Assembly (NCBI GenBank): GCA_033032865.1 | Contig: JAWHQI010000005.1 | Location: 4,550,001-4,614,000, forward strand | DNA: 64,000 nucleotides | Source of the DNA: Dactylorhiza incarnata | Lineage: Eukaryota; Streptophyta; Magnoliopsida; Asparagales; Orchidaceae | Reading direction: 5' to 3' | In this document: one piece after another, positions 59,298-64,000 of the stretch | Layout of the letters: the number at the start of each line of letters is the position of its first letter | How positions within the stretch are numbered: position 1 is the stretch's first letter | Notes under the pieces: generated by a model | The model's input: only the letters and a program-made list of their open reading frames with translations | What the model was told of the DNA's origin: nothing | The model's database searches: none | Program-made: the position numbers and the translations under genes

Positions 59298-60382
59298 TGT
59301 TGGAGCATGTGTTTCGCACTCTTCCGGTTTGATAATAACAAAGTCCCGTTTGTATTTGATTCTATTTTTATTAATGGTGTGCAGGTAACAGGTATGAGAT
59401 GTTCACAATTCTGCTGGAGCTCAATTTGAGTGTATGAAAATTTCACTGTCGGAATTTTCCGACAGCTGATGTCGCCCAGGCGACAGCTGAGAAGTTACAA
59501 CAACTTCCCCCACGGCAACACGACGAGCGGCAGTTTTGCGCTGTCGGAAATTCCGACAGCTGATGTCGCCCAGGCGACAGCGAATTTCTATATATTGGCT
59601 CTTTTATTCGTGCATTCCAAGCATTGAGAATTCTAAGTCCCTTCCTGAGTGCATACGAACCAGAGAGCTCCAGAACCTCATCAACTCCCATTTGTTCTTA
59701 GAAGGTTTGAGATTGAAGACGAGATCGGGCGCGCTTCTACATCAATGATCATCTCGAGGCTTCAACCTTCCTTTCAGAGATCTGAATTTCTATGGAGTTG
59801 TTCTTTTCATATTGTATTTTCATTTATATACATTTCATTTTGTATTGGTAGGGAAATCGTCTCCTTGTGCGTGACGTCTAAGTCCTTGCGTGGCTTAGGG
59901 GAAAATCGCTTCCTTGTGTGGAGCGTCCAAGTCCTTGCGTGGCTTGGTGGGAAATCGTGGCCTTGTGTGCTACGTCTAGATCTTGGGAAGATCTAGAGGA
60001 TAGGCTTGGGCTTGGTCTAGAGAGAGACAAGTGATAGCCTTCCGATCCTTGGGAGAAGGATTGATAAACACAAATTGTAAAATGGTTATTATCATATTTG
60101 TGCCTTGATCTTAAGCATTGTTAAGATCATATTATTTGTATGTGATTTTCATGATTATAAAATTATGACTTTTTCTTTAATTGCAAATATGGTTGTTTAA
60201 TCTTTAACTTAGAAATTTGTGTTTGAATTTATTCTAAAAATTACATTAGTTTGAAATTTTTATAAGTAATTTTTAGAAAAGTAAAATTTGTTTTAAAATT
60301 CTTAAGTAAAAAATCAAAATTTCTAAAAGGCCCTTATTCACCCCCCCCCCCCCCCCCTCTAAGGGCGCCACAAGATCCAACA
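59298..60382 (+). repeat. Element F 5' LTR
   Basis: The 1085-bp LTR has TGTTGGA/TCCAACA ends. Two sets of palindromes at 59446-59484 and 59541-59578 end 10 bases before the TATA-like TATATAT (59589-59595). The hairpin GCCCTTA (60330-60336)/TAAGGGC (60360-60366) encloses a tract of 18 C's. Confidence 0.92.
59446..59578. repeat. Family palindromes CTGTCGGAA..TTCCGACAG and GTCGCC..GGCGAC in LTR F
   Basis: Perfect palindromes lie at 59446-59465 (9-bp arms), 59471-59484, 59541-59559 and 59565-59578. The pair of motifs is duplicated as a 40-bp unit. The first motif is repeated inside the gag of the same element at 62084-62127. Confidence 0.88.
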
Positions 60383-60384
60383 CG

Positions 60385-60397
60385 TGGTATCAGAGCC
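60385..60397 (+). promoter_or_regulatory. Primer binding site of F
   Basis: TGGTATCAGAGCC, a perfect match to the usual initiator-Met tRNA primer site, two bases after the LTR. Confidence 0.92.
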
Positions 60398-62083
60398 AGG
60401 TTACTCCAAAACGGTTTTACCACTGGGAGTAATGGCGCACAACGATCACGCGTTCGTTGAGGGGCAAGGAATTAGTAGGCCACCACTTTTTACGGGCACA
60501 GACTATAACTATTGGAAAACCCGAATGCGGTGTTTTCTAATAGCTCTCAACATGGAAGTTTGGAATATGGTCGAGACGAGTTATTCTTCCCCAACATTTG
60601 TTGTAGGAGATGTAACTATGGTCAAACCCAAAGACAAGTGGGATGACAATGATAAATTAAGATGTAAAAACAATGCAAAAGCCATGAATGCTTTATTTTG
60701 CGCACTAGATAGCACTGAATTTAATAGAGTTTGTGCTTGTGATACTGCATATGAAATTTGGAATCTTTTAGAAGTCACTCATGAAGGTACTTCGCAGGTA
60801 AAGGATTCAAAGCTATTTCAACTGGAGTCAGAATTCGAAAGATTCAAAATGGAGGTGGATGAAGAAATTGATACAATGTACACACGACTTACTAAAATCA
60901 TGAACGATTCAAAGGTGTTAGGTAAGGTTTTATCCAATGGAGATTTAGTGAGGAAAATCTTAAGATCACTTCCCCCGAAGTTCAATCCTAAAGTGACTGC
61001 AATTTCTGAGTCACATGATCTTAAGACCTTACAATTGGAGAGTCTCATTGGGAATCTAAAACCCATGAAGTGGAGTTGAAGATTCAAAGCCAAGAGTACA
61101 ATTTGGAGCCCAAAAAGAAGAGCTTGGCGTTGAAATCTAAAAAGGAAATTGAAAGTGAGACTGAAGAAAGTGAGGAAGATGAAGAAGGACTGTTTGTGAG
61201 GAACTTTAAGAAGTTTATGAGAAATCCGGAGAAGAGAAATTCATTCAAAACAAATTTCAAAAAGAATGATTTTGCCTACCAAAAAGGCAAAGGAAAAATG
61301 GAGAACGAAGAGGAGCGTCTGCTACCGGAGTGCTACCATTGCAAGAAGATTGGTCATATCAGAAGCAAGTGCCCAAAGTATCTGAAAGAGCAAAAAGCAA
61401 AGAGGCACGATAAAAGTTACACGAAGAAAGTGTTAAAGGCAGAGACTTGGGATGATTCTTCGTCTGGTGAAGAAAGTGATTCCTCAACACAGGAGGAAGA
61501 GGAGGCAAATGTCTGCTTGATGGGGAAAGAAAATACGTCATCTGACGATGATTATAATGTCCAAAGCGACACTGAGGTTACTCCTCCATCTTATGATGAT
61601 TTATATTCTGAATTTATGAAAACTTGCAAATTTTTGTATAAAAGTCTAAAGGAAATCGATTTCTTAAAATGCGAAAACAAAGTTCTTTTGAAAGTAAATA
61701 AAAAGTTATCAAATGATTTGAAATCTATTGGGGACGAGAAGGAAATTTGTCAAGAGTATGATCACTATTCGACAAGGATAAAAGAACTTGAAAACACTAT
61801 TTCTAAGTCCGATCAAAAAATTGATCAACTTCTAAAAGAGAATAAGGACTTAGAAAAAGTTGTTAAAACCTCTCATTCTCAATTAGAGAATTATAAGAAA
61901 AGTGTTGCAAATAGATGTGACATGATAGTGAAAGAAAATTCAATTTTAAAGTCCAAAGTAAATGAGTTGAACATGGCAATTGTAAAATTTGGTGTTGGAA
62001 AAAAATCTCTGGATATGCTTTTAGTCAACCAATGCCATGGGACAGCAAAATTTGGGCTAGGATACGTTTCTGGAAGCTCTGGA

Positions 62084-62127
62084 AGCTGTCGGAAATTTCC
62101 GACAGCTGCTGTCGGAACCAGCGACAG
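62084..62127. repeat. LTR-type palindromes inside gag of F
   Basis: A perfect 24-base palindrome at 62084-62107 (core CTGTCGGAAATTTCCGACAG) is followed by CTGTCGGAACCAGCGACAG (62109-62127). They encode a short serine-rich stretch after AKFGLGYVSGSSGS. They reproduce the motif of the LTR of F, and the position is homologous to the palindrome in the gag of C. Confidence 0.88.
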
Positions 62128-62398
62128 CTCCAGGTTCAGAAAACCTATTTTTCAAAATGAAAATTTTTCTAAGTCCACACATAAAGATGTTTCCACCAGC
62201 AAGAGTTCAGAGAAACCATTGAAAAATGGTTCCTCACCATTCATTGTATGTGCCAAATGTCATCGATTTGGTCACATCTCGGGCTCATGTTGGAAGAAAG
62301 GAAAAATTAATGTTAAACAAATCTGGGTACCTAAGGCGTCCACCTATACCATGGGATCGACCACTTGGGTAACCAGATCTTTACTCTCATCATCTTTT

Positions 62399-62401
62399 TA
62401 G
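62399..62401 (+). other. In-frame TAG between gag and protease of F
   Basis: TAG is followed in the same frame by GTG TGC GTG CAG (V-C-V-Q), then ARNKED and the protease WYLDSGCSKHM. No ATG lies between the stop and the protease motif. This is a readthrough candidate in the least decayed element of the set. Confidence 0.75.
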
Positions 62402-64000
62402 GTGTGCGTGCAGGCTAGGAACAAGGAAGACGTGTGGTATTTGGACTCTGGATGTTCAAAACACATGACAGGCGATAAATCAAAGTTCCTTAGCCTGGAG
62501 ATGAAGAAAGGGGGAACAGTGACATTTGGAGATAATGGCAAGGGTAAAGTTAAAGGCATTGGAGTAGTAGGTAACGAAGAATTTAAAATTTCAAATGTTT
62601 TATATGTTAAAGGTTTGAAACATAATTTAATTTCTATTAGTCAACTATGTGATAAAAATCTAAATGTTTTATTTGATTCTAGCTCAAACCTTTGCAAAAT
62701 CATTGATTCTAAAACAAACAAAATCGTACTTACTACACCAAGAATAAACAATGTCTATACAATCACTTTTCATGATTTATCTCATTCTACACTTAAATGT
62801 TTTATTTCAAAGAATGATGAACTTGAATTATGGCATAGGAGACTAGGACATTCTAGTGCCAAACGTATAGTAAAGCTTTCTAAAAAGAAAATTATAAAAG
62901 GTTTGCCAAATTTGAATGGAAAGCTTTCTTCATTAAGTTCACCATACCAAAAAGGAAAGTTTACAAAATCATCTTTTAAAAGCAAAAATGTTATTTCTAC
63001 TACTAGACCTTTACATTTATTACATATGGACTTGTTTGGTCCAATTTCTACACAAAGTCTAGGAGGTAGAAAATATATGTTTGTTATTATTGATGATTAT
63101 TCTAGATTTTGTTGGACATTGTTTTTAAATTCAAAATCTGATGCTTTTGATGAATTTGTAAAACTAATTTCACGTATTCAAAATGAACTTGATTTAAAAG
63201 TAAAATGCATTAGATCAGATCATGGAGGAGAATTTGATAATGAAAAAATTATTTCATATTGTAATGAATTTGGGATAAAACAGGAATTTTCCGCTCCTCG
63301 CACACCACAGCAAAATGGTGTAGTGGAGAGGAAAAATAGAACACTTCAAAAATTAGGACGTACTATGCTTTGTGAATTTAAATTGCCAAAATATTTTTGG
63401 TCCGAAGCGGTTAGTACTGCATGCTATATTATTAATCGTGTCATGATTCGTCCTACATTACAATTAACACCTTATGAAATTTATTTTCAAAGAAAACCAA
63501 ATGTATCTTACTTTAAAGTTTTTGGTTGTAAATGCTTTATTTTGAATACAAAAGATAACTTAGGCAAATTTGATGAAAATGTGATGAAGGAATTTTCATT
63601 GGTTATTCTTCAACTAGCAAGGCCTATAGAGTTTATAATAAACGTACTAAAGTAGTTGAAGAATCTATTCATATAAAATTTGATGAAAACATTTCTTGTG
63701 TAGAAAATACTAAAGTTGCAGGTAATGAGAAAAATGAAGAAGATGTGGAACAAAATCTGAAGAAAAATGATGATGATAATGATGAAGAAAAAGTAGAGAA
63801 AGAAGATGAAAAAGATGGTGAAGAAGAAGAAGAACAAGGATATGTACCTCCAACCGAGCTAAGGTTCTCAAAAGATCATCCGCAAGAACTTGTTATTGGA
63901 GAACCATTAAGTGGGGTACGTACACGTTCTAGTTTACATGAAAGTTTTTCAAATTTATGTTTTGTCTCAAATATAGAACCAAAAGATGTTGCCACCGCTT
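62402..64000 (+). pseudogene. pol: Element F protease and integrase, 5' part of pol, one frameshift
   Basis: Protease DSG stands at about 62447, the pre-integrase motif LWHRRLGHSS near 62830 and integrase MDLFGP near 63027. DDYSRFCWTLF, IRSDHGGEF and RTPQQNGVVERKNRT follow, so the core is complete. One A is missing near 63577 (GATGAAAATGTG; C has GATGAAAAATGTG), which ends the frame at 63653-63655. The following frame continues through an acidic linker (about 63720-63840) toward RT at the window edge. YHQ-to-PYQ-type change near 62942 removes one zinc-binding cysteine of the integrase N-terminal domain (S-P-Y-Q-K instead of C-P-Y-K-like); this last point is tentative. Confidence 0.85.

Larger units (their letters stand above)
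60432..62401 (+). pseudogene. gag: Element F Gag, nearly intact, one single-base deletion
   Basis: The start ATG at 60432 (MAHNDHAFVEGQGISRPPLF) lies 35 bases after the primer site and is the homologue of 2880 in C. The first frame runs to TGA at 61077-61079. One base is missing near 61055 (CTAAAACCC), and the second frame continues to TAG at 62399-62401. Domains are UBN2-like gag, knuckle CYHCKKIGHIRSKC (about 61331-61372), a long coiled coil and a second knuckle CAKCHRFGHISGSC (about 62249-62290). The end is KQIWVPKASTYTMG. The site is not a convincing -1 slippery heptamer, so a random deletion is more likely than programmed frameshifting. Confidence 0.85.
51188..64000 (-). mobile_element. 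Element E: Sirevirus-like copia element with an extra 3' ORF, interrupted by F
   Basis: E lies on the minus strand. Its 3' LTR is 51188-52688. Then, in plus order, come non-coding sequence, the extra ORF (52868-55374), RNase H/RT, integrase/protease and gag, up to the F insertion at 59298. The 5' LTR and gag start must lie beyond the window. Protein motifs are of SIRE type ([21 protein letters not shown]). Many single stops and shifts make it inactive. Confidence 0.85.
59298..64000 (+). mobile_element. Element F: Sirevirus-like copia element, 5' part (runs off the window)
   Basis: It has an LTR 59298-60382, a perfect primer site, gag, and pol up to the integrase-RT linker at the window edge. 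It is inserted in the gag of E; acatg (59293-59297) is the presumed left target duplication, coincidentally the same as that of E. Only two single-base frameshifts were found in 3.6 kb of coding sequence, so it is the youngest Sirevirus-like copy here. Confidence 0.9.

Noticed and set aside
59298..59446. N-terminal extension of the gag fragment of E
   Set aside because: These codons are LTR sequence of F read in reverse and were never part of Gag.
61050..61079. Programmed -1 frameshift in gag of F
   Set aside because: No X XXY YYZ slippery heptamer in the correct phase, and C lacks the frame change at the same place; a one-base deletion explains it.

Overview
The window is nuclear DNA of a flowering plant, almost entirely a nest of transposable elements. 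Evidence: plant-type Ty1/copia retrotransposons of two lineages (Angela/BARE-like and Sirevirus/SIRE-like), a very large non-coding Gypsy-type LTR element, two CACTA DNA transposons with GC-containing subterminal repeats, and intron-containing fragments of a plant Derlin gene. No intact host gene, rRNA, tRNA or CRISPR array was found. The species cannot be named from this sequence; the pattern is typical of heterochromatin in a large genome.

Layout. Only the first 1377 bases lie outside the nest. From 1378 to the right edge everything sits inside one Sirevirus-like element, called C here (+ strand: 5' LTR 1378-2831; internal pieces 2832-3435, 38659-41307 and 48726-51187; 3' LTR beyond the window). 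C was entered three times. (1) In its gag by Angela element B (- strand, 3436-38658, TSD caatA/caatC). (2) Between integrase and reverse transcriptase by the gag-only element D (+ strand, 41308-48725, TSD gaaga). (3) In its 3' non-coding tail by Sirevirus-like element E (- strand, from 51188), whose gag was in turn entered by Sirevirus-like element F (+ strand, from 59298).

B was itself entered twice. One insertion is K (7069-29469, TSD ctctt), now little more than one LTR. The K LTR was hit by the giant-LTR element L (7358-28318, TSD catct, LTRs 5.3 and 5.5 kb). L was hit by a full-length Angela element A (12818-20925, TSD aaaat) carrying an uninterrupted 1318-codon gag-pol. The second insertion in B is CACTA element G (29569-34171), which contains CACTA element H (29949-33441) carrying Derlin-like exons. 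The deepest stack is C > B > K > L > A.

How the parts work. A, B, C, E and F carry the copia set in the order Gag, protease, integrase, reverse transcriptase and RNase H. D has only a Gag-like ORF, and L and K have no coding capacity, so these would depend on enzymes supplied in trans. E has a further multi-segment ORF downstream of RNase H with its own TATA-like sequence.

The most interesting signals are not genes. They are: (a) family-specific CG-containing palindromes or CGACGAA arrays just upstream of the TATA box in the LTRs, with copies of the same palindrome embedded in the gag coding sequence of C and F; (b) an in-frame stop codon at the same gag/protease position in C, E and F, followed by conserved Cys-x-Gln codons; (c) a covarying hairpin with a C-rich loop near the LTR 3' end; (d) a 5S rRNA-like pol III promoter in the LTR of C; and (e) loss of the catalytic YVDD aspartates in the otherwise open gag-pol of A.
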